A stretch of 64,000 bases of DNA from a virus. Within the stretch, counting starts at the first letter, position 1. Each line of letters begins with the position of its first letter. Shown here in pieces: positions 7,143-15,494 of the stretch. The DNA is taken from the IMG/VR virus record IMGVR_UViG_3300005466_000026, positions 1-64,000 of that record; one strand, given 5' to 3'. The notes beneath the pieces are model-generated. The model made no database searches. It saw only the letters and a list, made by a program, of their open reading frames with translations, and had not been told where the DNA came from. The position numbers and the translations under genes are program-made.

Positions 7143-9203
7143 CTATTCTGCGTACTTCGTGTTCTGGATGAACGCGACAGCCGTCGACCGACGCTTGCCC
7201 CAGTTAATCCAGCGCTCGGCGCGAACGCCGGTCATGTTCATCTGCCAGAGGCTGACCATGTTCGTAGACGCGGTCGGCGGAGAGTCAGGCGCCGAGTCCA
7301 TCTGGACGGAGGCCTGATTGCTCGCGTCGATCACGACCTGACCGTCGTCGGCCAGCATGATCTCGTTCGCCTTGAGGAAGATGATGAGACCGCCGTCTGC
7401 GGGCGATCCGCCGGTAGCCATGCCGAGGTTCTCCGAGGTGATCACCGGATAACCGAGCAGCGATCCGCCGTCGGAGGTGATGTTCGGGAACACGGACTGA
7501 CCGAGAGCGTTCTGCATGATCGACAGAGACAGAGCCTGCGTCTGCGTCATGAGGAACACGCCACCGGCTGTCGAGAGGTTGTTCTGGAAGTAGTTCGCGA
7601 ACAACGTCTTGATGTCTGCGCGAAACGCAGACGCGGTGGTGCCGGACGGCGTGACTGGCGTGACGCCGTTCGTGATCGAGGCCGGCGACACGTTGGTGAC
7701 TGCCGCCACCGCAGGGTCGACGAACTGACGATCGAGGAACTGCGCCATCGCGTCGACGAGGTCTGCGCGTACGACTTCCTCGGCCGCAGGGTTCGAGAAG
7801 CGAACGAGCTCGTCCGTGAGGACGACGATGCCCGCTGCCTTCGCCCAGCGAAGAGTGACCGTACCGAAGGTCATCTGGCTTACCGGCTTCGGTGCGTTCT
7901 CGCCGACCCAGTTGACCGTCGTGCCGCTCAGGGCGGACGGCATCTGGATGTTGAAGGGAACGCGACGAAGGCCGGGAATCCGACCGAGGATGGTCGCCGG
8001 ACGGAGCAGACCGATGAACTCCGACGCCATGATGTTGTACGCGACGAGCGGAGCTGCCCATGTCGCGTCTGTCGTGGTGCCAGCGCCGATGGCCGCCTTC
8101 TGCGCCATGAGAGGATCGTTGCGGAGAGTACCCGCAACGTCCATCTCGATGGAGTTGAAGATCTCGGGCATCTGGTCCTTGAACTGCTTCGCCATGTTGA
8201 GCGCCTTGGCGGTGTCGCCCTTGGACGCCGCGAGACACATGACGTAGCGAATGAACGCCGTACCCTTCGGCACGTTGGCGTTCGGACCAACCACGCGAGC
8301 GCGAACCGGCTCGATCGTGGTGCGCTGCTCGCGCGTCTCGACCGTTCGGTTGTTGTTCTGCGCGGGCTCGACGCGCTGAGCGTCTGCGAGCTGCTGCTTC
8401 TCGAGGCTGTTCAGCCGGATCAGATGCTTGTCGATCTGAGCAACCTCCTGCTCGAGAGTGTCGTACTCCTCGGACTCAGCCTGATTGAGGGTCGTGCCCG
8501 CCTCAGCCGCTGCATCCATGATGGCCTTCATCCGGGCAGCTTTCGCGGCGCGAGTTGCCTCGAACCCGGTGATCTGTTCTCTGATAGTCTTCACCCTAGT
8601 CTCCTGTGAGGCGATCATCTCGACAACCGAGACGGTCTTCGCCGTGGTTCCCGTAGCGCCGGGACGTTGGGGTCTCAGCGACTTCGGATCAGCGTTCTGG
8701 CCTATCGCGGCCTGCTGCGCTCCGACGTCAAGAGACTTGATCATCTGGATCGTGGCCTCGGCGTTAGCCGGGATCGTCACCAGACTGAGCTCGTAGACTT
8801 CTGTCTTCTCGAACCGAATGCCGTCGCTCTCCTTCATGAAGGCGTACTCGAGAGCACGGAAGCCGATGGACACAGACGCGACCAGACCCGTCTTCACGGA
8901 GTCCCACGCCTCCATCAGTCGGTCCTTGAGGCCCGGCGACTGAACCTTCTCGGGGTCCACCAGCTGAGCCTCGAAGTCGATGCCGTCCTCTGTCGGCCTG
9001 TCGAACTTGACCATGCCGACTGGCTTGTCGTGCTTGTGCTGCCAGAGCAGCGGCATCGGGTTCTTGAACTTGACACCGAGAGGCTCCACTATGTCGCCGA
9101 CCCTGTCTGTGGTCGGAGTCGTGGCGGTGCCGCGGATGATCCGCTTCTCCTCGTCGATCGACTTGATGACGAGAACGCTGTATGCTCTGTTCTGAGTTGT
9201 CAT
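7143..9203 (-). CDS. Prohead protease-major capsid protein fusion, HK97-like
   Basis: 686 residues, roughly twice the length of a capsid protein. Residues 1-165 match the HK97 prohead protease (S78 family): GTATTPTTDRVGDIVEP, a catalytic His candidate in PLLWQHKHDKP (about 56-58) and a Ser candidate in ASVSIGF (about 112). Residues 185-280 are charged and helical, like the scaffolding delta domain. Residues 300-686 are an HK97 capsid protein (LLRPATILGRIPGLRRVPF, VNWVGENAPKP, VLTDELVRFS). The protease is expected to cleave the scaffold, and probably the linker, during maturation. There is no stop codon or frameshift between the parts. Confidence 0.93.
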   Translation of the reverse strand: MTTQNRAYSVLVIKSIDEEKRIIRGTATTPTTDRVGDIVEPLGVKFKNPMPLLWQHKHDKPVGMVKFDRPTEDGIDFEAQLVDPEKVQSPGLKDRLMEAWDSVKTGLVASVSIGFRALEYAFMKESDGIRFEKTEVYELSLVTIPANAEATIQMIKSLDVGAQQAAIGQNADPKSLRPQRPGATGTTAKTVSVVEMIASQETRVKTIREQITGFEATRAAKAARMKAIMDAAAEAGTTLNQAESEEYDTLEQEVAQIDKHLIRLNSLEKQQLADAQRVEPAQNNNRTVETREQRTTIEPVRARVVGPNANVPKGTAFIRYVMCLAASKGDTAKALNMAKQFKDQMPEIFNSIEMDVAGTLRNDPLMAQKAAIGAGTTTDATWAAPLVAYNIMASEFIGLLRPATILGRIPGLRRVPFNIQMPSALSGTTVNWVGENAPKPVSQMTFGTVTLRWAKAAGIVVLTDELVRFSNPAAEEVVRADLVDAMAQFLDRQFVDPAVAAVTNVSPASITNGVTPVTPSGTTASAFRADIKTLFANYFQNNLSTAGGVFLMTQTQALSLSIMQNALGQSVFPNITSDGGSLLGYPVITSENLGMATGGSPADGGLIIFLKANEIMLADDGQVVIDASNQASVQMDSAPDSPPTASTNMVSLWQMNMTGVRAERWINWGKRRSTAVAFIQNTKYAE

Positions 9204-9212
9204 TCTCTCCTC

Positions 9213-9461
9213 TCATCCGGCGGTCATTCGACCACCACGATCGTCCGCGCAGAACGAGTCCCCGCACAGAAGATATTCCTTCTGAGGCGGCTCGGGAACA
9301 GGTGTCGGCGCGGGCGTCGGCTTCGGCGTCGGTGCTGGAGTGGGCATCGGCGGCGGAGTCGGCGTCGGCGCTGGAGTGGGACTAGACGCGCAGCCCGAGA
9401 GGGTCAGCGCGAGAGCCAGCGTGACGGAGCTGACTCTCGCGTGCGGACGACTGGTTGTCAC
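9213..9461 (-). CDS. Pro/Thr-repeat lipoprotein
   Basis: About 82 residues. The N-terminus has a basic region, a hydrophobic stretch (VTLALALTL) and a lipobox LSGC. It is followed by about 35 residues of PTPAPTP-type repeats and a C-terminal part with two Cys. This suggests an outer-membrane-anchored lipoprotein with an extended stalk, as in superinfection-exclusion or o-spanin proteins. The GTG start at 9461 has no clear ribosome-binding site, so the start is uncertain. It lies between capsid and terminase genes. Confidence 0.55.
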   Translation of the reverse strand: MTTSRPHARVSSVTLALALTLSGCASSPTPAPTPTPPPMPTPAPTPKPTPAPTPVPEPPQKEYLLCGDSFCADDRGGRMTAG

Positions 9462-9552
9462 CAGTAGTGCCCGACCAACTCCCTCGTACGGGAGTTCCTA
9501 CGTCGTCGGCGTCGCGGCGACCGCGGTGCCGAGACGAGATAGATGTCTACTC

Positions 9553-9717
9553 TCACTGCAGCGGCCTCCCGAACAGCTTCCATCCGATTATCAGGAACAG
9601 AAGAAACTGTATGATCGTCGCTCCGGTGACGAAGATGGCTGCGTGAGGCCACAGATAGATGAGGCCGAGAACGAGCCACAGCAGCATGAGGATCCAGTAG
9701 GCGATTGCCATAGGCAT
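9553..9717 (-). CDS. Small two-helix membrane protein
   Basis: 54 residues, starting MPMAIAYWILMLLW, with two hydrophobic helices (about 3-24 and 29-47) joined by a short WPHAA turn. AGGAGA lies 7 bases before the ATG at 9717, and it follows the large terminase gene by 31 bp. Role unknown; the topology would fit a small holin or an inner-membrane protein of unknown use. Confidence 0.6.
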   Translation of the reverse strand: MPMAIAYWILMLLWLVLGLIYLWPHAAIFVTGATIIQFLLFLIIGWKLFGRPLQ

Positions 9718-9748
9718 AGTAAGATCTCCTTCTTCAGCCCCCGAATTG

Positions 9749-11317
9749 TCACACGAACATCATCTGGAACTCTTTGGGCTTCTCCTCGGTCGTAGCCTCC
9801 GCTATCGCGCTCGCCATCGCGAGCGAGACCATGCCGTCGATCCGACCTCGGCTCTTCGCCTTGCTCAGCTTCCGGTTCCCCGCGGGATCCTTCTGCACGA
9901 CGGCGTTGTGAGCACACATGTTTAGGACCGGGTTCTTCCCGTGAGCCAGCTTCTTGTTCAGCACGAGAGCCTCGAGACTCCGCAGGGCCGGGGACATGGA
10001 CTGGAAGCCCTGACCGAACTCCTCGAACAGGGTCTCCAGCTCCTTCTCGGTGAAGCCGCACTTGAGGAGCCAAGGCTTCAGGTGCCTGTAGTTCCAGCGG
10101 TCGAACGCTATCTTCTTCACCTTGAGCTCGGTACATATCTCGCGAAGACGCTGCGCGACGTACTCGTACTCGACGCTCTTTCCGGGCGTGAGCTCGATGT
10201 ATCCCTCCTTCGCCCAGACGTCGTACTGCACGCGGTCAAGGCGAGAGCGCTCGGCTATCCCCTCCTCGGGGAGCCAGAAGTAGCAGTGGACCTGCCACAC
10301 ACCTCGCACCATGAACAAGAGCACGAGCGCGGTCAGGTCGCTCGTGGCCGAGAGATCCAGTCCCGCGAACACCAGCTGACCAGCGTACTCTTCCAGGCTG
10401 ACGGGCTCCGCGCCGCACGCCTCCCAGGTGATTCTCGAGACGAAGGGGGATGTGGACTCCACCCTCTGATTGAGGATCAGGTTGCGATAGTCGGCCTCCA
10501 GGCTCGGCATCCGCTTGGCGTCGGCCGCCATGCGGAGAACCTCCTTCGTGTTCATGAACTCGTCGTAGGCGGGGTTCGCCTGCTTGATGGTCGTGAGCGC
10601 GAAGGGGTCCGCCTCCGTGTCGGCGGTGTAGAGCTCGACGATCGTGCAGGGGTCGTTGTCCTCCAGCGCGTCGTCGATGAGAATGCTGAGCAGGTCGTTG
10701 TCCGTCGGCGCCTGCGTCGAGATTATGATAGTGAGCGGCTCCTCCTGCGCGGCGCTCGCCGTCTCCAGCGCGGAGTAGAGCTCGCTCTTCGGTCCGCGAG
10801 CCTGCCCCAGCTCGTCGTGAATGGTGAGCGCTGGGCTCAGGCCGAAGCTCGTCTTGACCTCCGCCGAGAGCGCTCGGTACTTGGTCCCGCGCTCGGGGCA
10901 GAGTATCTGCTTGACCGTGTCGCGAACCACGCAGAACGGCGACAGCTCGGGCGACATGCGTATGATCTTGGCCGCGAGCTCGAAGATGACCGCCGCCTGC
11001 TCCTTGGACTGAGCCGTGGAGTACTGCTGCGAGTTCTGCACGGCCTCCGGACCCACGATGTGCAGCAGCAGGATGAAGGCCGAGAGAGCCGTCTTGGCGT
11101 TCTTGCGAGCAACGCTGAATATCGCTCGGCGGGTGCCCGCCGGATTGTCGTATATCTTGATCATGAAGCGCCGCTGGAACTGCGACAGCTTCACCTTCTT
11201 GCCCACCAGCTTCCCCTCGGGGATGCGGCAGTTCTCCTCGATCCAGCGGATGTTCCGCTCGGCGCGGGTCTCCGTCCGCGTTGGCCTCTTAGCCTTAGTC
11301 TTCGGCTTCGTCGTCAT
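9749..11317 (-). CDS. terL: Terminase large subunit (HK97-type)
   Basis: 522 residues. The ATPase domain has an atypical Walker A, SVARKNAKT (68-76), and a Walker B-like ALTIHDELGQ near 170. The nuclease domain carries acidic motifs VFAGLDLSATSDL near 305 and a C-terminal SRGRIDGMVSLAMA. These match the Terminase_1/HK97 family that packages DNA into proheads. The gene overlaps the small-terminase gene by 23 bp. Confidence 0.95.
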   Translation of the reverse strand: MTTKPKTKAKRPTRTETRAERNIRWIEENCRIPEGKLVGKKVKLSQFQRRFMIKIYDNPAGTRRAIFSVARKNAKTALSAFILLLHIVGPEAVQNSQQYSTAQSKEQAAVIFELAAKIIRMSPELSPFCVVRDTVKQILCPERGTKYRALSAEVKTSFGLSPALTIHDELGQARGPKSELYSALETASAAQEEPLTIIISTQAPTDNDLLSILIDDALEDNDPCTIVELYTADTEADPFALTTIKQANPAYDEFMNTKEVLRMAADAKRMPSLEADYRNLILNQRVESTSPFVSRITWEACGAEPVSLEEYAGQLVFAGLDLSATSDLTALVLLFMVRGVWQVHCYFWLPEEGIAERSRLDRVQYDVWAKEGYIELTPGKSVEYEYVAQRLREICTELKVKKIAFDRWNYRHLKPWLLKCGFTEKELETLFEEFGQGFQSMSPALRSLEALVLNKKLAHGKNPVLNMCAHNAVVQKDPAGNRKLSKAKSRGRIDGMVSLAMASAIAEATTEEKPKEFQMMFV

Positions 11318-11720
11318 CCGCGACCGGCTTGGCGTCCATGTCCCAGGGCTTCACGACCGCCGACTTGGCGTGCTTCGACTTCTTTCTGTCGAGCGTGGAC
11401 TGCTGCGTGAGCCTCATCTTGGTGGCGAGAGTAGCCACCATCTTGGTCTCCTTGAGCTCGAGAGCGTAGAGCGCCTGATCGACCCGCTGCTCGGTCCTGA
11501 TCTTCTTGGCGATGGACCTAGCCCTCATCACGTGGCTGCAGTACTGCTCGAGAATGGCCAGCGTCTCGGGTCTGAACCAGTCTGCGGGCAGCGCCTCCAC
11601 GGTCTGTCTCCATATCAACGCCTCGTCCTCCCCCATGCGACTGGGTGGTGAAGGTCTCGCGACCCCCATCCCCTCTATCACCTTCAGGGACTGCCTGCCT
11701 CTGCCGTGTAGGACGCTCAT
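11295..11720 (-). CDS. terS: Terminase small subunit, P27-like
   Basis: 141 residues, helical and basic: EALIWRQTVEALPADWFRPETLAILEQYC. This is the P27-type small terminase pattern (a W..T...LP helix pair). The C-terminus is charged, ending DDDEAED. It recognises packaging DNA and stimulates TerL in related phages. The downstream overlap with terL supports the call. Confidence 0.85.
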   Translation of the reverse strand: MSVLHGRGRQSLKVIEGMGVARPSPPSRMGEDEALIWRQTVEALPADWFRPETLAILEQYCSHVMRARSIAKKIRTEQRVDQALYALELKETKMVATLATKMRLTQQSTLDRKKSKHAKSAVVKPWDMDAKPVADDDEAED

Positions 11721-11899
11721 GCTGATACTCGTCTCACTTGTGCCTGCGCTGCGGGAAGTCGTCGGGAAATTAAGGCCTCTCGCCGGGGTCTCAAAAAGGG
11801 GTCATTTAGGATGCCGGGCTCCCGTCGCCGGTGTCTGGAGTCGTCGCGAAGATCTTTCGTCCCACCCCCCGGTGCCCCTCGTCGTCATCATTGTTGATT
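11721..11899. other. Intergenic gap without supported gene
   Basis: 179 bp between the HNH and small terminase genes. I see no open frame with a ribosome-binding site and no clear hairpin. It could hold packaging-recognition sequence for the small terminase, but nothing in the bases shows this directly. Confidence 0.35.
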
Positions 11900-12187
11900 T
11901 CATTTTTGAAAATCGTTTCGTATCGGCCAACCGTCTAGTCCTATCATCTCTCCTCGTCCTCCCTTCTCGAGAGACTGAGCAACTGAGTTATGACACGACT
12001 CACACAGAGACTGCAGAGGAGACGAGCAGAAGATGTTCCAGTTGCCGTTGTGCTGCTGCAGGTGGTGTGCCACGGTAGCGACGACGACCTCTCCTCGTGC
12101 ACCATGCATCTCACACAAGGGATGCTGTGCCAGTTGATGCTTGCGGCGTGCTCTCCACAGAGCAGTACTATAGAAGCGATGGGCCAC
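11900..12187 (-). CDS. HNH endonuclease
   Basis: 95 residues from a GTG at 12187, with AGGAG 8-9 bases upstream. The pattern is HPLCEMH, then VAHHLQQHNGNW, then LQSLCESCHNS, which fits an HNH nuclease with a Cys-based zinc site. HNH proteins next to terminase genes assist DNA cleavage during packaging in HK97-like phages. The position directly upstream of terS fits that role. Confidence 0.85.
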   Translation of the reverse strand: MAHRFYSTALWRARRKHQLAQHPLCEMHGARGEVVVATVAHHLQQHNGNWNIFCSSPLQSLCESCHNSVAQSLEKGGRGEMIGLDGWPIRNDFQK

Positions 12188-12275
12188 CTCTGTATCTCCT
12201 AGATGGTAGACATGGCTACCGCACAGGGGTCCACTATACCCACAGTGCCTCTCAGCTATGCGCGAGCAGCCCTGC

Positions 12276-12755
12276 TTAGGCTACGCGCACGCTGGTCTGG
12301 TCTATCTCGACAGCGAGAGACCTATTCATCATGCTCAGTAGAACGCGACATCGGTCCCGTGCGGTGAGCTGCTCTACCACACCGAGACTATCCTTGAACG
12401 CACCATGCACCACTACGACAGTGTCGCCTACAGCAGCAGGCTTCTGCAACACGATAAGACCCCGACGGTCTTCTTTGGCCCTCAGGGTCTCTATGTCTCT
12501 GTCGCTCATGCGGGTAGGAACACCGTCGCAGAAGAAGAGCTTCCTTATTCCGCGAGTGTTGACTAAGCGCTCCCAGCCGTCTCTCACCATCACGAAGATA
12601 TATCCGGGAAACAGGTACTCGCGTCTCTCGGTAGTCTTCCTACGCACCGCAATCTGCGGTAGATAGAATTGAAATCCCTGACGCTCTATGTGATGTGCTG
12701 CTCTCTGCTCTTCGCAGAACTTCGTGGCTGCAGCCGTCCAGTATTTTGAAACCAA
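12276..12755 (-). CDS. NusG/RfaH-like transcription factor
   Basis: 159 residues from a TTG start with GAGG 5 bases upstream. Residues 5-95 match the NGN domain: KYWTAAATKFCEEQRAAHH, RREYLFPGYIFVMV and TRGIRKLFF. Residues 108-159 form a KOW domain: VGDTVVVVHGAFKDSLG and VRVA. NusG paralogues ride on RNA polymerase and suppress pausing or termination. As first gene of the leftward late block it probably regulates that transcript, possibly as a processive antiterminator. It lacks the linker and size of the housekeeping NusG. Confidence 0.85.
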   Translation of the reverse strand: MVSKYWTAAATKFCEEQRAAHHIERQGFQFYLPQIAVRRKTTERREYLFPGYIFVMVRDGWERLVNTRGIRKLFFCDGVPTRMSDRDIETLRAKEDRRGLIVLQKPAAVGDTVVVVHGAFKDSLGVVEQLTARDRCRVLLSMMNRSLAVEIDQTSVRVA

Positions 12756-12870
12756 GACTTCCTCACCGTCCAGAAGAAGTTACTTGGGTCTATCCGAATA
12801 GCGTGCTTCCTTTGATTTGGCAAGGACCGGGGGTTGAATACCCTCTCCTATAGCTGTCCAATGCCGCCTA

Positions 12871-13102
12871 TCACTTTATCAGCCCTATACACTTTTTGCC
12901 GCTTAAAGTAAGATGAGAATCCCCACTGTTTCTCAAAAAAGTGATAAGCTGATAAAGTGCTTATAACTACTAAAGAAACGATCTAAAAAATCTGATAGCT
13001 GGCTGATAGCGAAGTGATAGGTGATAGCGACCATTACCTCCATCACGAGCAAAATATTTTAATGATCTCAAGCACTTTATCACTTTATCACTTTATCAGC
13101 CC
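12871..13102. repeat. Iteron-like repeat cluster (possible origin or operator array)
   Basis: CACTTTATCAGCCC occurs twice exactly (12872-12885 and 13089-13102). The second copy ends three tandem CACTTTAT units (13073-13096). The inverse, GCTGATAAAGTG, is at 12948-12959. Between them are CTGATAGC at 12992-12999 and 13003-13010 and tandem GTGATAG at 13014-13027. Direct repeats in an AT-rich intergenic region between divergent blocks are usual for replication origins or repressor operators; the sequence cannot tell which. Confidence 0.65.
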
Positions 13103-13190
13103 ATGACCTCAGAAAGTCGGAAAAACGAAAATTGAAAACTCGTACAGTAGGACCTATTGGCAAGAAGTCGGACATCCTGCTCGGTGTCAT

Positions 13191-13219
13191 TTGACGTACC
13201 AGACGTCGCCATATATTTT
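13191..13219 (+). promoter_or_regulatory. Sigma70-like promoter of rightward block
   Basis: TTGACG (13191-13196), a 17-base spacer and TATTTT (13214-13219), about 115 bp before the first plus-strand gene. A weaker upstream pair, TTGAAA (13132-13137) and TATTGG (13155-13160), also has 17-base spacing. No other promoter is evident for the long coupled gene series that follows. Confidence 0.55.
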
Positions 13220-13334
13220 TGAACATGGAGACACTTTGGGCTTGCGGCTCACAAATCCCCCGGTGCAGGCTGCGGCGGCCTAGGACCTACCAGTAGTCGC
13301 GTATCAAGCCTACCGGCAGTAGAGGGAGCCACAG

Positions 13335-13823
13335 ATGCTAGAGAGATATCGTCACGTCATATCACGAGTACGTCCAGGACTTCAAGTCGAGATGCTGCGC
13401 TACTTCGTCGAGCGCGGTCTGGTGCCGGGGGACGCTCCCGGTCACAGCTTCTACGACGTGCTGAGAAGGGCGAGGCTGATGCAGGCCGACGTCGTTCTCT
13501 GCGCCCTCAGGATCAACAGCACCAGCAGCCTCGCGCTCGCCGAGAAGCTGGTAGGCAAGCGCATTCACGTTTGTCCGCCGATGCTCATCAGGTGGACCTC
13601 GCCGGTCAAGGCCACCAGACGGTCGGGGGACGACCGCGTGGTCACCCACGTTCGCAAGCCTAGATCAACAGAGAAGGGTCGCACGCGTCTTCTCTCGGCG
13701 TCCATGTACGACAGGATGGCCAGAGCGCAGACCGGGATGACCGTCTCGACCCTGCTGGCCCGAGGCCTTCGTCGCAGAGACATTCGCATCGCCGTCAAGC
13801 GCGGCTATCTCAGGATAGCGTAG
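13335..13823 (+). CDS. Hypothetical protein, first gene of rightward block
   Basis: 162 residues, basic and mostly helical. GGGAG precedes the ATG. The last 40 residues (MTVSTLLARGLRRRDIRIAVKRGYL) look like a small helix-turn-helix, so DNA binding and early regulation are possible. I do not recognise the family. Confidence 0.6.
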   Translation: MLERYRHVISRVRPGLQVEMLRYFVERGLVPGDAPGHSFYDVLRRARLMQADVVLCALRINSTSSLALAEKLVGKRIHVCPPMLIRWTSPVKATRRSGDDRVVTHVRKPRSTEKGRTRLLSASMYDRMARAQTGMTVSTLLARGLRRRDIRIAVKRGYLRIA

Positions 13824-13833
13824 GGGGGTGCAC

Positions 13834-14067
13834 GTGACGAGGAGAGTAGGAGTCGAGAGACTAGGTGCCAGAGGTCCCGCTCCCGGAGAGGGAGGAAGAC
13901 CACCGTATCGCGCAGCACTGGACAAGCTGGTGGACGCGTGGGAGGCACTGCCGACCGGCGACTACAGGATGAACCGAGCCGGAGCCGAGAGACTGCAGAG
14001 ATGGCTGAGCGACGACATGGCACCGGCGATAAGAGACGCGCGAAGAGTTCTGGGAAGGGAGACCTGA
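13834..14067 (+). CDS. Hypothetical protein
   Basis: 77 residues. The GTG at 13834 is preferred because a GGGGGG run lies 5 bases upstream; the GTG at 13828 overlaps that run. The N-terminus is Gly/Arg-rich, and the rest is a helical pair. Function not recognised. Confidence 0.5.
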   Translation: MTRRVGVERLGARGPAPGEGGRPPYRAALDKLVDAWEALPTGDYRMNRAGAERLQRWLSDDMAPAIRDARRVLGRET

Positions 14068-14069
14068 CT

Positions 14070-14288
14070 ATGTTTCAGTTCTGGATTGGATACGCCTCGG
14101 CGGTCCTGACCTACCTCGCGACAGGGTTCGTCTTCGGCCTCGCGGTGGTCTTCTTCAACTTGGCGCGGTTCCACGCGGGCGGCTTTCGGGTGTGGGACAT
14201 GGTCAAGCACGTCGCTCTGGTGACGGTCGCTTGGCCTGCTGCGGTGCTGGACGCCTACGCGATAGCGATAGAGAAGGAGAGACGGTGA
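14070..14288 (+). CDS. Two-helix membrane protein
   Basis: 72 residues: two hydrophobic helices (about 4-28 and 45-65) and a basic tail IEKERR. GGAAGGGAG precedes the ATG. The stop overlaps the next start (TGATG). Role unknown. Confidence 0.6.
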   Translation: MFQFWIGYASAVLTYLATGFVFGLAVVFFNLARFHAGGFRVWDMVKHVALVTVAWPAAVLDAYAIAIEKERR

Positions 14289-14584
14289 TGGGAGTCTCTT
14301 GTCAGGTGATAGCGCTCCGCGCCGAGGACGAGGAGTTCGAGAAGAACTATCGGGTGCTGGTGGCGTGCAGGGACGCCGACGTGGACGTTCCCGAGCAGGT
14401 CGCGGCGTACTTCGGCCGGGAGGCCATGCTCTACGAGCAGCCTGCGGCGGTCGCCGAGCACGCGCTGGAGGTGGAGATACCGACGGTGGTGCTGGAGAGA
14501 GGCGGCGGCTCCGAGGATCGCGTCGTGGAGCTCGCGAAGCTTCCGAAGAGCGTGACGCGTCTGGTGTTCAGGATGTCGTGGTGA
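14288..14584 (+). CDS. Hypothetical acidic protein
   Basis: 98 residues, alpha/beta, acidic and Glu/Val-rich, with no recognised motif. It is coupled to the upstream gene by TGATG and to the downstream GTG start by GTGA. Confidence 0.6.
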   Translation: MGVSCQVIALRAEDEEFEKNYRVLVACRDADVDVPEQVAAYFGREAMLYEQPAAVAEHALEVEIPTVVLERGGGSEDRVVELAKLPKSVTRLVFRMSW

Positions 14585-14721
14585 GCAGGCAGCAGTGGAG
14601 AGAAGTCTGGTGCGCGGTCTTCGGTCACGACTTCCGGTGGCGGTCGTACTTCCTCACGCACTGGACCTGTCGCAGATGCAGAAGAGTCATTCCCAGAGCA
14701 GACGTGGAGGAGCAGAGATGA
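14581..14721 (+). CDS. Mini-protein with CxxC motif
   Basis: 46 residues from a GTG overlapping the preceding stop. Aromatic and basic (WREVWCAVFGHDFRW), with CRRCRR near the end, like a one-knuckle zinc binder. Role unknown. Confidence 0.55.
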   Translation: MSRQQWREVWCAVFGHDFRWRSYFLTHWTCRRCRRVIPRADVEEQR

Positions 14722-14987
14722 GCGGTGGTCACGTCTTGACGATAGTCTGGCTGCGCTGCGTCGATCGCGACACGGCGAACGAGTGCTGGGTCGTGTGCAA
14801 TCAGATCGACGAGGGAGCGGTCCCGTTCGTGAGCATCGCGTCCGTCGCGACGGTCGAGATGGAGCGAGCGATGGACGAGGCGTACAGAGCCAATCTGATC
14901 CACGAGCACAGACCGTGGAGGAGATACCATGCGATGGGGATGGCGTTCAGAGCGGCTATGACCGCGATCAAGGAGACGAGGCGATGA
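14718..14987 (+). CDS. Hypothetical protein
   Basis: 89 residues with an N-terminal beta segment (HVLTIVWLRCVD) and a C-terminal basic helix. Coupled at both ends by ATGA overlaps. No recognised family. Confidence 0.6.
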   Translation: MSGGHVLTIVWLRCVDRDTANECWVVCNQIDEGAVPFVSIASVATVEMERAMDEAYRANLIHEHRPWRRYHAMGMAFRAAMTAIKETRR

Positions 14988-15181
14988 GCCACAGAGACGC
15001 GATGCAGAGAGCAGAGACCGAGATCGCCAAGCTGACCGGCAAGGTCGAGCGGCAGGAGATCGAGCACAAGAGGCTTCGGGACAGACTCCGTGATCAGGAG
15101 TCGAAGATCTCCAGCCTCGCGGCGAGAGTCTGCGAGCTGGAGAAGAGCACCAGTCCGCACGCTCTGGCGGGGATGAACTGA
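14984..15181 (+). CDS. Coiled-coil protein
   Basis: 65 residues with heptad-spaced Leu/Ile between about 10 and 55 (IAKLTGKVERQEIEHKRLRD). A short dimeric or trimeric coiled coil is likely. The function is not shown. Confidence 0.6.
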   Translation: MSHRDAMQRAETEIAKLTGKVERQEIEHKRLRDRLRDQESKISSLAARVCELEKSTSPHALAGMN

Positions 15182-15291
15182 TGACAGAGATCTGGTGGAC
15201 GGTGGTGACTGTGGCAGTAGTCGGCGTGATCGAGCCGAGAGCCGGGTTCGCGTTCGTCCTTCTGGGACTGATAGCGTGGAGGCTGACGTGA
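15181..15291 (+). CDS. Single-pass membrane mini-protein
   Basis: 36 residues: MTEIWWTVVTVAVVGVIEP, then a second hydrophobic stretch. The start shares its A with the preceding stop (TGATG), and the end overlaps a GTG start. Probably a hairpin of two short membrane segments. Function unknown. Confidence 0.5.
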   Translation: MTEIWWTVVTVAVVGVIEPRAGFAFVLLGLIAWRLT

Positions 15292-15494
15292 CAGACCGCA
15301 GAACCTTCGAGCGCACCTGCGACGTCTGCGGCAGGAAGAGTCACAGGACGGAGATGTGGACGACGATCAGCTTTCAGCCGACGGTGATGACGATGCCGAG
15401 AGAGCCTGAGGACCGACACGTGTGCATCAGGTGCAGACACGAGCTCGACGAGCTCCTGGAGAAGCTGAAGAAGGAGAAGGGATACTATGGCTGA
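15288..15494 (+). CDS. Zinc-ribbon mini-protein
   Basis: 68 residues with two CxxC pairs (CDVCGRKS and CIRCRHE) about 35 residues apart and a helical Lys-rich end. This is the typical layout of a four-Cys zinc ribbon. GTG start in a GTGA overlap. Confidence 0.6.
   Translation: MTDRRTFERTCDVCGRKSHRTEMWTTISFQPTVMTMPREPEDRHVCIRCRHELDELLEKLKKEKGYYG

Larger units (their letters stand above)
12756..13334. other. Divergent AT-rich control region
   Basis: 579 bp without a supported gene, between the leftward late block and the rightward small-gene block. Base composition drops clearly (many A/T runs, such as AAAATATTTTAATG). It holds the repeat cluster at 12871-13102 and a promoter near 13191, which are listed separately. 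It also has an inverted pair GAGAA/TTCTC around 12915-12934 and one GANTC site (GAATC, 12917-12921). Confidence 0.7.

Noticed and set aside
9458-9679. Minus-strand frame overlapping the small membrane gene
   Set aside because: Arg/Ser-rich translation with no structure; the other frame encodes a clear two-helix protein with a good ribosome-binding site.
12820-12860. tRNA-like T-arm (GGGGGTTGAATACCCTC)
   Set aside because: The loop does not follow the TTCRANY pattern and I could not build acceptor, D and anticodon stems around it.
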